From the NCBI RefSeq assembly GCF_002157205.1, contig NZ_CP021358.1, positions 1,612,001 through 1,676,000 of the forward strand: 64,000 nucleotides of DNA, written 5' to 3'. This document shows positions 38,009 through 49,536 of the stretch, one piece after another. Every line of letters starts with the position of its first letter. Position 1 is the stretch's first letter. The notes below the pieces were generated by a model. That model ran no database searches, had not been told where the DNA came from, and was given only the letters and a program-made list of their open reading frames with translations. A program made the translations under genes and the position numbers. Source of the DNA: Kushneria marisflavi. Lineage in GTDB: Bacteria > Pseudomonadota > Gammaproteobacteria > Pseudomonadales > Halomonadaceae.

Positions 38009-40746
38009 GCGCTGACCTCCACGGTAACGGTGGTACACTCACCGGCAAGGCCTCGGGGAATGCCGGGCAACTGCGGCAGGCCGATCAGGCCGGGGCGCAT
38101 TTCACGGCTGATGCGTACCGGCAGATGAAGCTGATGGCCGGAGGCCTGCAGATAGATCGTCTCGCCTGGCGTGACGCCCAGACGGTCGGCATCCTCCTGA
38201 CCCAGCGCCACGAAGGTCTCGCTCATGCGTTCCTGAATCGGCTCGGCGCGCGCTGACATTTCCTCGCCGCCGAACAGCTGCGGCAGACTGACGACGTACC
38301 AGCAGTCATCACGCGGCTCAAAGGTGTCGGGAATCTCGGTGAACCAGTCACGGGGTTGCCGCTCGGTGCGCTGCTGGTCGAAAAGTCGAACGCCCGGGTC
38401 ACCGGCGCTCAGGTGCCCACCGACTTCGTCCTGGAACTTGTTCCAGGCCTGCGGCGAGTTCCAGCCAGGCGCCCATGCAAAGGCCACCTGGGAGCGGGGC
38501 TCGCTGTAACCGCTGTAGCCTTCCATCGAAAATGCAAAGGCGGAGTCGGCGTCCTGCGGTGCGCGAGGCTCGTGCACGCTCAGGTTGGCTCGCATGGCCG
38601 TGCGCCCGCTGGAGCGGTGCGGCGAGCGCGCCAGTTTCTGGCCGCGAATACGGAAGGACGCGCTCGGCGCGGCATCACGAATACCGGAAAGCTCCGGATG
38701 CACCCGTGCACAATCCGCGGTGACCTCATCAATCTGGGTCCAGTCGACGCCGCGCCCTTCCATGGTGGTATGCAGCGCATGCAGCCAGCGCCAGCTTTCA
38801 TGAGTGAGATCGTTGGGGCGGTAATAACTCGGGTCATAGACCTGGAAGAAGCGCTGGGCGCGGCCTTCATGGCTCACCAGCGTGCCGTCGCCTTCGGCAA
38901 AGGTGGCCGCCGGCAGGGCCAGGTGGGCACGTTCCAGTGTGGGCGTGCGCTGATGATCAAGCACCACCAGTGTCTCAAGCGCGTTCAGCGCCTGATCAAT
39001 CGCACTGCTGGCCAGTCGCTGATAGAGATCGTTTTCCAGAATGACGGCAGCGTCTGCACGGGCTTCCCCACCCTGTATGGCCTCCAGCGCCCACTCCAGT
39101 GAGTGACCGCCCAGCATGGTCAGGCCGGTACTGTTGGCTTCACCGCTGATCATCGAGACGGACACTGTCTTGCCGGCAGTCCCCAGCGCCTGTGCCAGAT
39201 TCGCCGTTGCCTGAAGCACGGCCGTACTGCGCAGGCTGGTGCCCGAAATAATCAGCGGCCGCTCGGCGCCCTTGAGCGCCTCGGTCATGGTATCGACCAG
39301 GGCCAGCGTCGCGTCGTCCAGCCCTTCTACCGCCGGCGCTGAAGCATCAAGCGCATGGGCCAGTGCCAGCCCCAGCCGGGCGATCTCTTCGGGCGCGCCG
39401 TGCCAGGTGTCGCGAGCAATGTCATCCAGCCGTGTTTCGGTCAGGGAGGCAATAAAGACCGGACGGGTACGGCCCTGGCGCAGGGTATTCACTGCGTTGG
39501 CGTTCCAGGCCGGGATGCCGTTGGCCTCGGCCATCTCTTCACCGCGGCCGTTGGCGGCCTGACGTACGGCCAGTGCCACACGCGCCGCGCTCTGAATCAG
39601 ATCCTCACCCAGCACGATGACCGCGTCGTGGTCCTCGATCTCGCGCATGGAAGGAATGTGCCAGTGTCCTTCGCGCTGCAGGGTCTGGATCAGCTCGAGG
39701 CACTCGAGTTCGCGGCCGGCCATGCCGGTCGAGAAGTTCTCGGCGCCGACCATTTCACGCAGCAGGTGGTTGCTTTCAAGGCTGGCCCGCGGCGAGCCGA
39801 TACCGATCACACGCCGGCTGCCCTTCAGGCGCTCAGCGGTGCGGTCCAGCGCACTGTCGACGGTCAAAAGCTCGGGCTCGCGGTCGTCGACGCGCATGCT
39901 TGGCTGTTGCGGACGATCGGTGCGGTTGACGTAGCCGTAGCCGAAGCGGCCACGGTCACACAGGAAATAGTGGTTCACATCGCCGTTGTAGCGATTCTCG
40001 ATCCGGCGCACCTCGCCGTAGCGCTCACCCGGGCTGGTATTACAGCCGCTGGAGCACTGATGGCAGATGCTGGGCGCAAACTGCATGTCCCACTTGCGTG
40101 TGTAGTGCTCGGAGTGGGTGCGGTCGGTGAAGACACCGGTCGGGCAGACTTCGGTCAGGTTGCCGGAAAACTCGTTTTCCAGAGTGCCGTCGACCGTGCG
40201 ACCAAAATAGATGTTCTCGTGGGCTCCGAAAGCGCCGAGGTCCTCGCCGCCAGCGTAATCCTTGTAAAAACGCACGCAGCGATAGCAGGTAATGCAGCGG
40301 TTCATCTCGTGACCGATGAAGGGGCCGAGATACTGATTCTTGTGCGTGCGCTTTTTGAAGCGATAGCGGCGACGGTCGTGGCCGGTCATGACCGTCATGT
40401 CCTGCAGATGGCAGTGGCCGCCCTCTTCACAGACCGGACAATCGTGCGGGTGGTTGGTCATCAGCCACTCGACAACGCTGGCACGAAAGGCCTTTGCCTC
40501 CTCGTCATCGATCGAGATGTACGAGTCATCCTTGATCGGGGCCATGCAGGACATGACCAGCATGCCGCGTTCGTCGTCGGCATCCTTGTACTGCTTGACC
40601 GCACACTGACGGCAGGCACCAACGCTGCCCAGCGCCGGGTGCCAGCAGAAATAGGGAATATCGAGGCCCAGCGACAGGCAGGCGTGCAGCAGATTGTCAC
40701 TGCCGTCGACCTCGTAGTCCTTTCCGTCTACATGAATGGTTGCCAT
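38005..40746 (-). CDS. nuoG: NADH-quinone oxidoreductase subunit G
   Basis: Large iron-sulfur subunit (913 aa) of the peripheral arm. The N-terminus is a [2Fe-2S] domain ([15 protein letters not shown], later VMSC), then the His-containing cluster site [14 protein letters not shown] and the CITCYRC motif. CHQCSSGC, followed by a distant Cys in [12 protein letters not shown], marks the extra N7 cluster found in E. coli-type NuoG. The remainder is a molybdopterin-oxidoreductase-like domain without cofactor. About the usual length for E. coli-type NuoG. Confidence 0.97.
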   Translation of the reverse strand: MATIHVDGKDYEVDGSDNLLHACLSLGLDIPYFCWHPALGSVGACRQCAVKQYKDADDERGMLVMSCMAPIKDDSYISIDDEEAKAFRASVVEWLMTNHPHDCPVCEEGGHCHLQDMTVMTGHDRRRYRFKKRTHKNQYLGPFIGHEMNRCITCYRCVRFYKDYAGGEDLGAFGAHENIYFGRTVDGTLENEFSGNLTEVCPTGVFTDRTHSEHYTRKWDMQFAPSICHQCSSGCNTSPGERYGEVRRIENRYNGDVNHYFLCDRGRFGYGYVNRTDRPQQPSMRVDDREPELLTVDSALDRTAERLKGSRRVIGIGSPRASLESNHLLREMVGAENFSTGMAGRELECLELIQTLQREGHWHIPSMREIEDHDAVIVLGEDLIQSAARVALAVRQAANGRGEEMAEANGIPAWNANAVNTLRQGRTRPVFIASLTETRLDDIARDTWHGAPEEIARLGLALAHALDASAPAVEGLDDATLALVDTMTEALKGAERPLIISGTSLRSTAVLQATANLAQALGTAGKTVSVSMISGEANSTGLTMLGGHSLEWALEAIQGGEARADAAVILENDLYQRLASSAIDQALNALETLVVLDHQRTPTLERAHLALPAATFAEGDGTLVSHEGRAQRFFQVYDPSYYRPNDLTHESWRWLHALHTTMEGRGVDWTQIDEVTADCARVHPELSGIRDAAPSASFRIRGQKLARSPHRSSGRTAMRANLSVHEPRAPQDADSAFAFSMEGYSGYSEPRSQVAFAWAPGWNSPQAWNKFQDEVGGHLSAGDPGVRLFDQQRTERQPRDWFTEIPDTFEPRDDCWYVVSLPQLFGGEEMSARAEPIQERMSETFVALGQEDADRLGVTPGETIYLQASGHQLHLPVRISREMRPGLIGLPQLPGIPRGLAGECTTVTVEVSA

Positions 40747-40827
40747 GAACCCTGCCTTTTGCCTGTCACGGCCCGGCGATCACCGGGCACCTTGATCGTT
40801 ATCTCACTCGTATGCCGCATCCAGCCG

Positions 40828-42165
40828 CTATACCGAGCCCACCGGGATCGGCTCGGCGTGTGCTTCGCGCTTTTGATGGCGAATGCCGGCTTCGAATTCG
40901 TGCCTGAAATGCTTGATGGCGGTTTCCAGCGGCATCGCCGCACCCGGTGCGTGGGCACAAAATGTCTTGCCGGGGCCGATGTCATGGGCCAGCGAAACCA
41001 GCATGTCGATGTCGCCCTCTTCCCCTTCGCCGCGCTCGATGGCGCGCAACAGCTTGACGCTCCAGGGCAACCCGTCGCGACACGGCGTACACCAGCCACA
41101 CGACTCACGCGCAAAGAACTCCTCGAGATTGCGGGTCAGCGACACCACGCTCTGATTGTGGGCCACCACGGTCATCAGCCCGGTCCCCAGACGGCTGCCG
41201 GCCTTGCCAATGGCATCGAACTCCAGCGGCAGCTCGAGATGCTCCGGCAGCAGAAAGCCGGTGCTGCCGCCGCCCGGCAGCCAGGTTTTCAGCTCGAGTC
41301 CGTCACGCATGCCGCCGGCCATGTCCAGCAGCTCGGCACCGGTCACGCCCATTGGCAGCTCGACCAGCCCGGGGCGTTTCACACGGCCGGACACACCAAA
41401 GATCTTGGTGCCGCCATCATCGCTGCGACCGCCGGACAGCGCCTGATACCACTCGCCCCCGTGCAGGGCGATGGCCGGCACGTTGCACAGCGTTTCGACG
41501 TTGTTGACTACGGTGGGCTTGCCCCAGGCGCCACTTTGCCCCGGAAAGGGCGGTTTGGAACGCGGATTGGCGCGACGCCCTTCAAGCGAATTGATCAGTG
41601 CGGTCTCTTCACCGCAGATATAGCGCCCGGCGCCGGTGTGCAAAAAGATGTCGAAGTCAAAATCGCTGTCGCACACCCTCGGCCCTAGAATACCGGCGTC
41701 ACGGGCCTCGCTCAGCGCCCGCTCGATCCGCTCGGCGGCCAGCACGTATTCACCGCGCAGAAAGATGTAACCCATGCGGGCATTGTTGGCGTAGCCGGCA
41801 AGGATCATCCCCTCGATCAGCAGATGGGGGATCTCTTCCATCAACATGCGGTCCTTGAAGGTGCCCGGCTCCATCTCGTCGGCGTTACAGACGATATAGC
41901 CGCGGGGATGATCATCCCCACGCGCGGTCAGGCTCCACTTGACGCCGGCCGAGAAACCGCCGCCGCCACGACCGCGCAGATTGGCGGTCTTCATGTTCTC
42001 GATCAGATCATCCGGCGACAGATCCCGGAGCGTCGTGCGCAGCGCCTCAAAGCCGTCCTTTCTTTGAAATTCGGCCAGATCCACGTAGCCACGATCCTCT
42101 CGCAGACGATAGGTCAGCGGATGGGTTTCGCCATTGGTGCTGGTAGAAAAGAGATGACTGGTCAT
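40828..42165 (-). CDS. nuoF: NADH-quinone oxidoreductase subunit F
   Basis: NADH-binding flavoprotein (445 aa) holding FMN and cluster N3. The NADH loop is [13 protein letters not shown] (residues 65-77), the FMN region includes [17 protein letters not shown], and the [4Fe-4S] motif is [12 protein letters not shown] near residue 355, with the fourth Cys in TFCAHAPG. Overlaps the nuoE stop by four bases; 81 bp separate it from nuoG. Confidence 0.97.
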   Translation of the reverse strand: MTSHLFSTSTNGETHPLTYRLREDRGYVDLAEFQRKDGFEALRTTLRDLSPDDLIENMKTANLRGRGGGGFSAGVKWSLTARGDDHPRGYIVCNADEMEPGTFKDRMLMEEIPHLLIEGMILAGYANNARMGYIFLRGEYVLAAERIERALSEARDAGILGPRVCDSDFDFDIFLHTGAGRYICGEETALINSLEGRRANPRSKPPFPGQSGAWGKPTVVNNVETLCNVPAIALHGGEWYQALSGGRSDDGGTKIFGVSGRVKRPGLVELPMGVTGAELLDMAGGMRDGLELKTWLPGGGSTGFLLPEHLELPLEFDAIGKAGSRLGTGLMTVVAHNQSVVSLTRNLEEFFARESCGWCTPCRDGLPWSVKLLRAIERGEGEEGDIDMLVSLAHDIGPGKTFCAHAPGAAMPLETAIKHFRHEFEAGIRHQKREAHAEPIPVGSV

Positions 42166-42719
42166 GTGTAGCGCTCCAGCAGTGCCGACACGTCGCCGGG
42201 TTCCACCGGTCCATGAAGGTCCTCGTTGATCATCAGCGCCGGACCGCGATCACAGGCGCCCAGACAGCACACCGGCAGCATCGTGAAGCGGTCGTCTCCG
42301 GTGGTCTGACCCAGCCCGATACCGAGCTCGTCTGAAATGGCATCGCGCAGCTCATCATGACCGGTCAGAAAGCACGAGCTGCTGTCACAGACCAGGATGA
42401 CATGACGGCCGACCGGCTGACGAAAGATCAGGCTGTAGAAGGTGGCCACACCTTCAACGTCACTGGAGGGAATGCCCAGCACATCGCTGATGGCGATGAT
42501 GGCGCCGTCCGAGACCCAGCCGCGACGCTTTTGCACGGTCTTGAGTGCGCCGATGGAAGCCGCACGCGGGTTTTCGTAGTGTCCCATCTCGTGCTCGATC
42601 TCATGGCGCTCTTCATCGGTGAGCTCGAAATCATCAACGCGCCCGGCGCTGGCAATCAGGTTGCCCTGACTGGCCTTGCTGGCACGGGTATTGCCGGTTG
42701 CGGGAGTATCCATGGTCAT
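42162..42719 (-). CDS. nuoE: NADH-quinone oxidoreductase subunit E
   Basis: Thioredoxin-fold [2Fe-2S] subunit (185 aa) carrying cluster N1a. Ligands are CDSSSC (C-x4-C) and CLGACD (C-x3-C). It starts two bases after the nuoCD stop. Confidence 0.97.
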   Translation of the reverse strand: MTMDTPATGNTRASKASQGNLIASAGRVDDFELTDEERHEIEHEMGHYENPRAASIGALKTVQKRRGWVSDGAIIAISDVLGIPSSDVEGVATFYSLIFRQPVGRHVILVCDSSSCFLTGHDELRDAISDELGIGLGQTTGDDRFTMLPVCCLGACDRGPALMINEDLHGPVEPGDVSALLERYT

Positions 42720-42721
42720 GG

Positions 42722-44491
42722 TTATCGATCCACGTCGGCCATTACAAAGTCGATGCTGCCCAGATGCGCGATCAGATCCGGCACGAACCCACCGTTGATG
42801 ACGGCCGGAATGTGCTGAAGGTGGGCAAAGCTGGGCGTACGAATTCGGGTGCGATAGCTCATGGTGTTGCCATCACTGGTCAGGTAGTAGCTGTTGATCC
42901 CCTTGGTCGCCTCGATCATCTGAAACGACTCGTTGGCCTTGAGCACCGGCCCCCATGACACCTGCAAAAAGTGCGTGATCAGCGTTTCGATATGCTGAAG
43001 CATCTTGTCGCGCGGCGGCGGTGTGGTCAGCGGGTGATCGGCCTTGTAGTCACCATCGGGCATGTGTTTCAAACACTGCTCGATGATGCGAAGGCTCTGG
43101 CGCATCTCTTCAATACGCATCATGCCGCGATCAAAGACATCGCCGTTGGTGCCCACTGGAATATCGAAATCAAAGCGCTCATAGCCCGAATAGGGCTTGG
43201 CCTTTCTCAGATCGTACTTGAGACCAGTGGCGCGCAGGTTGGGGCCGGTCACCCCCCAGGTCAGTGCTTCGGCCGTGGTGTGCGTGGCAATGTTGACCGT
43301 ACGCTCGCGCACAATGGAGTTGTCCATCATCGCGCGTTCGTACTCGTCCAGCCGCGGCGGCATCCAGTCCAGAAAGTCGCGAACCAGCTTCTCCCAGCCG
43401 CGCGGCAGGTCATGCGCCACGCCGCCGATGCGAAACCATGCCGGGTGCATGCGAAAGCCGGTGATCGCCTCGATCACGTGGTAGGCGCGCTGACGGTCGC
43501 TGAAGGTGAAAAAGACCGGCGACATTGCGCCCAGATCCTGCAGGAAAGTACCGAGAAACAACAGATGAGAGTTGATGCGAAACATCTCTGCCATCATCAC
43601 GCGAATGGTTTCGGCACGCTGCGTGACGGTAATACCGGCCAGCTTTTCGACGGCCAGAATATAGGGCAGGTTGTTCATGACCCCACCGGTATAGTCGATC
43701 CGGTCGGTGTAAGGAATATAGCTGTGCCAGGACTGGCGCTCGGCCATCTTTTCGGCGCCGCGGTGGTGATAACCAATGTCCGGAACGCAGTCGACCACCT
43801 CTTCACCGTCGAGCTGTAGCGCGATGCGAAATACGCCGTGTACCGAGGGGTGATTGGGCCCCAGGTTCAGGAACATGTAGTCGGTGTCCCCGCTGTGACG
43901 CTTCATGCCCCAGGCTTCGGGGTTGAAGCGCAGCGCTTCCTGCTCACGGTCCTGACCTTCCATCGTCAGCGTATAGGGATCAAATTCGGTCGCACGCGCC
44001 GGATAGTCCTTGCGCAGCGGGTGGCCATTCCAGGTCGGCGGCATCAGCATGCGGCTCAGGTGCGGATGCCCCGAGAACTCGATGCCGAACATGTCAAAGA
44101 CTTCACGCTCATACCAGTTGGCATTGAGATAGACGTTGCAGAGCGTCGGGACACGCAGGTCATCTTCGTGCAGCGCTACCTTGATCATCAGCTCGCTGTT
44201 ACGCTCAAGCGACATCAGCTGATAGAAAACGGTGAAGTCTGCCGGCGGCAGGCCTCGTCGGTGCATGCGCAGACGCTCGTCCACCCCATGCAGGTCGTAA
44301 AGCATGACAAAGGGTTTGGGAACCTGCTGTAAAAAGCGCATGACCTCGATCAGCTGCTCACGTACTACCCATACCACCGGCATGCCGGTCAGCGTGGGCT
44401 GTACCACCAGGTTCGCCTCGCCAAAGCGGGCCTTCAGCTCATCGACAATGGCGAAGGTTGTAGCGTCTGCCTGTGAAATCTCGGTCGTCAT
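42722..44491 (-). CDS. nuoC: NADH-quinone oxidoreductase fused subunits C/D
   Basis: A 589-aa fusion: residues about 1-190 are the 30-kDa subunit (Nuo[25 protein letters not shown]) and about 200-589 the 49-kDa quinone-site subunit (Nuo[31 protein letters not shown]). Fused nuoCD is typical of Enterobacteria and Pseudomonas-type operons. The NuoD half ends [20 protein letters not shown] as in the family. Confidence 0.97.
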   Translation of the reverse strand: MTTEISQADATTFAIVDELKARFGEANLVVQPTLTGMPVVWVVREQLIEVMRFLQQVPKPFVMLYDLHGVDERLRMHRRGLPPADFTVFYQLMSLERNSELMIKVALHEDDLRVPTLCNVYLNANWYEREVFDMFGIEFSGHPHLSRMLMPPTWNGHPLRKDYPARATEFDPYTLTMEGQDREQEALRFNPEAWGMKRHSGDTDYMFLNLGPNHPSVHGVFRIALQLDGEEVVDCVPDIGYHHRGAEKMAERQSWHSYIPYTDRIDYTGGVMNNLPYILAVEKLAGITVTQRAETIRVMMAEMFRINSHLLFLGTFLQDLGAMSPVFFTFSDRQRAYHVIEAITGFRMHPAWFRIGGVAHDLPRGWEKLVRDFLDWMPPRLDEYERAMMDNSIVRERTVNIATHTTAEALTWGVTGPNLRATGLKYDLRKAKPYSGYERFDFDIPVGTNGDVFDRGMMRIEEMRQSLRIIEQCLKHMPDGDYKADHPLTTPPPRDKMLQHIETLITHFLQVSWGPVLKANESFQMIEATKGINSYYLTSDGNTMSYRTRIRTPSFAHLQHIPAVINGGFVPDLIAHLGSIDFVMADVDR

Positions 44492-44554
44492 CCGTTGTTT
44501 TCCATCGCCAGTGAACCGAACCCGCTCGCCCCGAAGCCACCCCTGTACCGGTCA

Positions 44555-45232
44555 CTACACTTCATCGGGTGAACGCAGCTCGGTGACCGCAATGCGCTCG
44601 TCGCGCCTTTTTTCTTTCTGGGAAGGCATCTCGGCCTTGTAGACCCCCTGGTCCCCGACCACCCACGTCAGTGGGCGACGCTCCTGCTGGATGGAGTCCT
44701 GCAGCAGTTGCAGCCCCTGAAGGAAGGCTTCAGGTCGTGGCGGGCATCCCGGTATATAAACGTCAATGGGAAGAAACTTGTCGACGCCCTGCACGACCGA
44801 ATAAATGTCATACATGCCGCCGGAGTTGGCACAAGAGCCCATCGAGATGACCCATTTGGGCTCCAGCATCTGGTCGTAAAGCTCTTGGATGATGGGCGCC
44901 ATCTTGATGAAGCAGGTCCCCGAAATGACCATGACATCCGCCTGACGGGGCGAGGCGCGCAGTACCTCGGAACCAAAGCGGGCAATGTCATGCGGCGCGG
45001 TAAAGGCCGTGGTCATCTCCACATAGCAGCAGGAGAGCCCAAAGTTATAGGGCCACAGGGAGTTCTTGCGGCCCCAGTTGACGACGTTGTGCATGATGTT
45101 TTCGAGCTTGCCCATGAAAACATTGCGATGCACCTGATCATCCATGGGGTCATCGACAATACGTCGCTCCCCGATCGGATACTGGCTGCTCTGGGGAGCG
45201 TCAGGATCGATGCGCGTAAGCTTATAGGACAT
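44555..45232 (-). CDS. nuoB: NADH-quinone oxidoreductase subunit B
   Basis: Subunit (225 aa) carrying terminal cluster N2, which passes electrons to quinone. The tandem cysteines are [10 protein letters not shown] (C68-C69), followed by [12 protein letters not shown] and [11 protein letters not shown]. The gene is 69 bp downstream of nuoA; the gap holds a 6-bp GC hairpin (CTCGGG / CCCGAG). Confidence 0.97.
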   Translation of the reverse strand: MSYKLTRIDPDAPQSSQYPIGERRIVDDPMDDQVHRNVFMGKLENIMHNVVNWGRKNSLWPYNFGLSCCYVEMTTAFTAPHDIARFGSEVLRASPRQADVMVISGTCFIKMAPIIQELYDQMLEPKWVISMGSCANSGGMYDIYSVVQGVDKFLPIDVYIPGCPPRPEAFLQGLQLLQDSIQQERRPLTWVVGDQGVYKAEMPSQKEKRRDERIAVTELRSPDEV

Positions 45233-45301
45233 CCAGAGTCCTCCCGGAAAACGTCATTGATCGGTACTGGGATCTCCTCGGGCTCGCGACCCGAGAGGAT
45301 T

Positions 45302-45736
45302 TCAGTGTTCGGTATGATCACGCTGGGCAGGCTGGTGGACCTGATCCGGCTGAGCGCGACGCTTTGGCACCCAGTCCAGTGCACCGACCCGACTGTCATA
45401 GATCAGACCGGCCAGCAGAATAAAGATGAAGACGCTGGCGCCTATCAGTCCAGTCCAGCCGGTTTCGCGCACGGAGATGGCCCAGCCAAAAAGGTAGAGA
45501 GCCTCCACGTCAAAAATGACGAAAAGCATGGCCACCATGTAGAACTTGACCGAGAAACGCTGGTGGGCACTGCCGGTCGGCACAATGCCGGACTCATAGG
45601 GTGTTTCCTTTCGGTGGCCCCAGGCCCGTCCGCCAAGCAAGGCGGATGCTGTCACCATAAAGGTACACAGGGCCAGTACGGCGACGATGAAAACACCGAC
45701 TGACCAGTTTTGAGCCAGTTGCGTTGCCAGATCCAT
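45302..45736 (-). CDS. nuoA: NADH-quinone oxidoreductase subunit A
   Basis: First gene of the operon: a 144-aa membrane subunit (three helices, ND3 homologue). The loop [22 protein letters not shown] carries the conserved ESG motif and is followed by [14 protein letters not shown] with the conserved acidic residues. It has a longer polar tail ([21 protein letters not shown]) than many homologues. Confidence 0.96.
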   Translation of the reverse strand: MDLATQLAQNWSVGVFIVAVLALCTFMVTASALLGGRAWGHRKETPYESGIVPTGSAHQRFSVKFYMVAMLFVIFDVEALYLFGWAISVRETGWTGLIGASVFIFILLAGLIYDSRVGALDWVPKRRAQPDQVHQPAQRDHTEH

Positions 45737-46078
45737 GGACGCTCACTCATCTTGGTCTGCTCCAGCGACATTGCATCGACTGGCGCTTTCGTTATTCAAC
45801 CACCCGGAGCATACCGCCCGAATGACAGGAAATTCTCGACTGCGGAAGGTCAGGTCAGCCTCGAGATCAACATCGTTACATTAGAAGTCGATGCGGTATT
45901 TTGCCAATGCCGTCATCAGCTTTTTTAATGTCGATTTTGGAATGTTCCCCCTGTAGCCTTCGTGTATCCAATCAAAATATCACCCTGCTGTATTAGACCT
46001 TAGTCTTATAACCTGCGGCACGGCAGGCGTCACAACGTCTCACGCTCCCCTGTGCCGCTGGCAACGTCTGGAGATTTC
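45737..46078. other. Divergent nuoA/thiD intergenic region (342 bp)
   Basis: Contains no convincing reading frame. It is more AT-rich than its flanks. A good minus-strand promoter for nuo lies at 45880-45907. Toward thiD there is a short imperfect palindrome (AGAC-CTTA-GTCT near 45995-46006) and a possible TATAAC -10, without a strong -35. No riboswitch-like structure for thiD was recognised. Confidence 0.5.
45880..45907 (-). promoter_or_regulatory. Candidate sigma70 promoter of the nuo operon
   Basis: On the minus strand TTGGCA (5/6) and TCTAAT (5/6) are separated by 16 bp. Transcription would begin near 45873, giving a leader of about 135 nt before nuoA. Confidence 0.5.
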
Positions 46079-46879
46079 ATGCGCTCGATCCGTTTTCTCT
46101 CCATTGCCGGCACTGATCCCAGTGGAGGGGCCGGTCAATCCGCCGACCTCAAGGCAGCCAGCGCTCTGGGGGCCTATACCACCAGCGTTCTCACGACCGT
46201 GCTGGCCCAGAACACCTGCGGCGTTCGCGAGGTCATGCCGCTGCCACAGGCCATGATTCGTGCCCAGCTGGACGCCGTGTTTGATGATATCGCCATCGAC
46301 TGCGTCAAGATCGGCATGGTCAGCGACCTCGACACGGCGCACCTGATCCGGGAGTTCATCGAGCGCTACCGGCCGGCCCATGTCGTGCTGGACCCGGTGA
46401 TGGTCGCCAAAAGTGGCGACATGCTGGTGGACCGTGACGGATTTCATGCCGTGCGCGACATCCTGATTCCGGTGGCCGATGTCATCACGCCCAATCTGCC
46501 GGAAGCGGCCGTGCTGCTGGAGACCGACATTCCGGAAAACCATAAGGGCATGGAGGCGATGCTGCCCGGTCTGGGTGCACTGGGCTGTGACATCGTGGTG
46601 CTCAAGGGCGGCTATCTGGCCGGTGAGGTCAGCAATGATCTGGTGCTGACGCCGGATGCCACCCACTGGCTTGAAGCGCCGCGTATCATGACACGCTCGC
46701 TGCACGGCTCGGGATGCACACTGGCGTCGGCCATCGCTGCTCTGCTGCCTCGGCATGACACCCCGATCGAGGCGATCAGGGAGGCCAAGGTCTACATGAC
46801 CCGAGCACTGGCCGCCGCCGAGCGGCTGGAGGTCGGCAAGGGCCAAGGGCCGGTTCATCACTTTCACGCCTGGTGGTAG
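46079..46879 (+). CDS. thiD: Hydroxymethylpyrimidine/phosphomethylpyrimidine kinase
   Basis: Phosphorylates HMP and HMP-P for thiamine synthesis (266 aa, ribokinase fold). The start IAGTDPSGGAGQSADLKA is diagnostic; the substrate loop VLAQNTCGV, VLDPVMVAKSGD and the anion hole LHGSGCTLASAIA are intact. I chose ATG 46079, which has GGAG five bases upstream. It stands alone, 8.9 kb from thiSG. Confidence 0.94.
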   Translation: MRSIRFLSIAGTDPSGGAGQSADLKAASALGAYTTSVLTTVLAQNTCGVREVMPLPQAMIRAQLDAVFDDIAIDCVKIGMVSDLDTAHLIREFIERYRPAHVVLDPVMVAKSGDMLVDRDGFHAVRDILIPVADVITPNLPEAAVLLETDIPENHKGMEAMLPGLGALGCDIVVLKGGYLAGEVSNDLVLTPDATHWLEAPRIMTRSLHGSGCTLASAIAALLPRHDTPIEAIREAKVYMTRALAAAERLEVGKGQGPVHHFHAWW

Positions 46880-46972
46880 CTGTGGTGGCAGGCAACCACT
46901 ATCATTTCAGCGGTGCCTCTGCCATAACCGACACCTGCAAGCGCCCTCTTATCAACGGGCAAGGATTCAGCC

Positions 46973-47830
46973 ATGAATACGACGCTGCTACTGGCCACTG
47001 ATCTCTCTCACGAATGTGAGGCCGCCCTTGTACGAGCGCTGCATCTGTCACAGCGCAGCCAGTCGCGCCTGGACATCCTGCATGTTGTGGATCCCTATCT
47101 GCCCGAGCACACGATGCCGGCGCTGGTGCATGCCATTGAGGAAGAGATTGACCGCACCCTCAACAAGCTGTGCGAACACCATGAACTTAAGCGCCCGGCC
47201 GTCACCGAGGTTCATATCGTCAGCGGTGTGCCCTATGCCGAGATCATTCGCGAGGCCTACGAACGCAGCGCTTCGATGATTGTCATGGGCACCCACCGCA
47301 AACAGGGACAGCCGGACCTGATCGGTGGTACCACCCTGTCGCGCGTCATGCGCCGGGCGCCCTGCCCGGTGGTCAGCATTCCGCATGACGGCGAGCCGGA
47401 CTGGCAGGACATTCTGGTACCGGTGGACTTTTCGCTGGCCTCGCGCCACACCCTCAAGGAAGTGCTGATGCGCTTCCCCAACGTGCGTCTGACGCTTTTG
47501 CATGCCTGGGATATGCCGGTGGCCATGGAGCTCTGTGAGGGCACCAACTATCAGCACTGGCGCGACCTTGAACGTCAGCGCCTGCGCCAGCAGCTCGAGC
47601 TTGAAACCGAACGCCTGATGGCCGACCTGCATGCCAAACCCGATCTGGAGCTTGTCCTGCAGCAGGGTGATCCCTCCCAGGTGCTGCTGGATCGCCTGCG
47701 TCAGCAGCCGCCCGATCTGTTGGCGCTAGGCAGCCACATCCGCGTTGGCATCGGCCGCGCCACGGACAGCCTGCTGGAGCGGCTGCTGACCGAGACCCGC
47801 GGGGACCTGATGCTGTGTCGCACCTGGTAG
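46973..47830 (+). CDS. Tandem-domain universal stress protein
   Basis: A 285-aa protein with two UspA folds (about residues 1-145 and 146-285). Domain 1 ends with MGTHRKQGQPDLIGGTTLSRVMRRAPCPVVSI, read as two adjacent blocks, the GxxGx9GS/T-like ATP-binding pattern. Domain 2 begins DILVPVDFSLASRHTL and ends LGSHIRVGIGRATDSL. Resembles UspE-type tandem proteins of stress physiology. It stands alone after thiD. Confidence 0.9.
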   Translation: MNTTLLLATDLSHECEAALVRALHLSQRSQSRLDILHVVDPYLPEHTMPALVHAIEEEIDRTLNKLCEHHELKRPAVTEVHIVSGVPYAEIIREAYERSASMIVMGTHRKQGQPDLIGGTTLSRVMRRAPCPVVSIPHDGEPDWQDILVPVDFSLASRHTLKEVLMRFPNVRLTLLHAWDMPVAMELCEGTNYQHWRDLERQRLRQQLELETERLMADLHAKPDLELVLQQGDPSQVLLDRLRQQPPDLLALGSHIRVGIGRATDSLLERLLTETRGDLMLCRTW

Positions 47831-47878
47831 GTCCGGGACACAAGTCCCCGCAAGTGTAGGACGAACAATGGAGATATT

Positions 47879-48316
47879 ATGCGGGCTCTGATTCAACGGG
47901 TCAGCCAGGCAAGTGTTCATGTCGATGGCGAACGCATTGGCGCCATCGATCAGGGGCTGCTGGCCCTGATCGGTGTCGAGCGCGATGACACCCCGGAGCG
48001 CGCCGAGAAGCTTTTACACAGGATGCTCAACTACCGCATTTTTGGCGACGACCAGGGCCGCATGAATCTTGGGCTTTCTACCACCCGCGGCGGGTTACTG
48101 CTGGTGTCGCAGTTCACTCTGGTGGCCGATACGCGCAAGGGACTGCGTCCCGGTTTTTCCAGCGGCGCCACGCCCGAAGACGGCGAGCGACTGTTTGACC
48201 ATCTGGTCGAATGCGCACGAAAGGCCCATGACACCGTCGAAACCGGACGCTTTGGCGCTGACATGCAGGTCTCGCTGATCAATGACGGCCCCGTCACCTT
48301 CATGCTGGAAAGCTGA
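47879..48316 (+). CDS. dtd: D-aminoacyl-tRNA deacylase
   Basis: Removes D-amino acids and glycine mischarged on tRNA (145 aa). It starts MRALIQRVSQASVHVDGE and has both catalytic motifs, SQFTLVADTRKG and NDGPVTFMLE, at the dimer interface. ATG 47879 follows GGAG. Standard length. Confidence 0.97.
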   Translation: MRALIQRVSQASVHVDGERIGAIDQGLLALIGVERDDTPERAEKLLHRMLNYRIFGDDQGRMNLGLSTTRGGLLLVSQFTLVADTRKGLRPGFSSGATPEDGERLFDHLVECARKAHDTVETGRFGADMQVSLINDGPVTFMLES

Positions 48317-48360
48317 ATATTGCAAAGCGACCACCTCCATTTCCCGGACAGGCCATCCCC

Positions 48361-49137
48361 ATGAGTACACATTCTTCTACTGACACACGTGTGGCGCTGA
48401 TCACCGGCGGTGCGCAGGGTATCGGACGCGGCGTGACCGACTATCTCATTGCCCGCGACTGGCGCGTGGCCATCATTGATATCGATGATGACGCCATCAA
48501 GGAGATGCGCACGCGCCACGACACCGAGACGCTGCTGGCCATTACCGCAAGCGTCAGCGATGAAACCGCGGTGAATGAGTCCTTTGACCGCATCTCACAA
48601 TGGCAGGGCCGACTGGATCTGCTGGTCAACAACGCAGGCCCGGCCGACCCGTACTGTGGCCCGCTGGAATCCCTGTCGCTTGAGCGCTGGCATCACTGGC
48701 TGGACAACCATCTCACCGGTGCCTTTCTCTGCTCACGCGCCGCCATCCCGCTGCTGCGCCAAACGCAGGGATCAATCATTCACATGGCCTCGACCCGGGC
48801 CCTGCAATCCGAACCCGAAAGTGAAGGCTATGCGGCCAGCAAGGGTGGCCTTCTCGCGCTCACTCATGCGATGGCGACCAGCCTGGGCCCGGAGGTTCGT
48901 GTCAATGCCATCTGCCCCGGCTGGATCGAAACCGGCGAGCATCAAAAGGCGGCCAATCGTGAAGCCCCGTCCCACAGTGACACCGACCGCCAGCAGCATC
49001 CGGTCGGCCGTGTAGGCCACCCTGATGATATCGCCGCGCTGGTGGCTTTTCTGGCAGGTCCGGAGGCCGGTTTCATTACCGGCCAGCACTTCCCCGTCGA
49101 TGGCGGCATGACCCGAAAGATGATCTACGCCGAATAA
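48361..49137 (+). CDS. Short-chain dehydrogenase/reductase
   Basis: Classical SDR (258 aa): NAD(P) loop TGGAQGIGRG (residues 16-25), NNAGPA, catalytic Ser in SIIHMASTRA, and YAASKGG for the Tyr-x3-Lys pair. An acidic residue after beta-2 (IIDIDDDAI) suggests NAD preference. The substrate is unknown. It ends before a hairpin that belongs to chaB. Confidence 0.88.
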   Translation: MSTHSSTDTRVALITGGAQGIGRGVTDYLIARDWRVAIIDIDDDAIKEMRTRHDTETLLAITASVSDETAVNESFDRISQWQGRLDLLVNNAGPADPYCGPLESLSLERWHHWLDNHLTGAFLCSRAAIPLLRQTQGSIIHMASTRALQSEPESEGYAASKGGLLALTHAMATSLGPEVRVNAICPGWIETGEHQKAANREAPSHSDTDRQQHPVGRVGHPDDIAALVAFLAGPEAGFITGQHFPVDGGMTRKMIYAE

Positions 49138-49158
49138 ACAAAACCGGATAGCCAGACG

Positions 49159-49189
49159 AAAAACGGGCCGCCACAGGAGTGGCGGCCCG
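49159..49189 (-). terminator. Terminator downstream of chaB
   Basis: CGGGCCGCCAC / GTGGCGGCCCG, an 11-bp stem with a four-base loop. In the minus direction it is followed by five T, so it terminates chaB; it may also stop SDR read-through. Confidence 0.8.
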
Positions 49190-49226
49190 CTCAGAATCTG
49201 CAGGGCGACATTTTCAGTGGCCTTGA

Positions 49227-49457
49227 TCAGTGCTTCGGATGCCAATGGCCATCATCGCCCTTTTTGTACTTTGACTCGACCGCCTTCCAGGCCACGGCGT
49301 GAGCCGTTTCCTCGCGGGATGAATCGCCGCGCCGATCGGAAGGCTTATCGTACTCCTTCCAGGCGCTGTTGAAGGCCTCCTTGTAAATGGTGCGGGCATG
49401 CGGCGGCAGCACCTTACGCGCGCTGTCCGGGATGTCATCACGATGGTCGTAAGGCAT
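49227..49457 (-). CDS. chaB: ChaB family protein
   Basis: A 76-aa soluble protein matching ChaB: start DDIPDSARKVLPPHARTIYK, then EAFNSAWKEYD and AHAVAWKAVESKYKKGDDGHW. E. coli ChaB is linked to the ChaA cation/proton antiporter, but no chaA is adjacent here. Function is unknown; related domains occur in viral and haloarchaeal proteins. Confidence 0.93.
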   Translation of the reverse strand: MPYDHRDDIPDSARKVLPPHARTIYKEAFNSAWKEYDKPSDRRGDSSREETAHAVAWKAVESKYKKGDDGHWHPKH

Positions 49458-49536
49458 TTCTCCTCCCTGAGGTCAGCCGATAACGATAAACACCCTGTCC
49501 AGTGTAGACCGGTGACCGCCGCTGCCAATGACCGCC

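Noticed and set aside
39355..41688. 777-codon plus-strand frame opposite nuoG and nuoF
   Set aside because: No domain visible; nuoG and nuoF are intact on the other strand.
45995..46006. Operator-like palindrome AGAC-CTTA-GTCT upstream of thiD
   Set aside because: Arms of four bases are expected by chance in a 342-bp gap.
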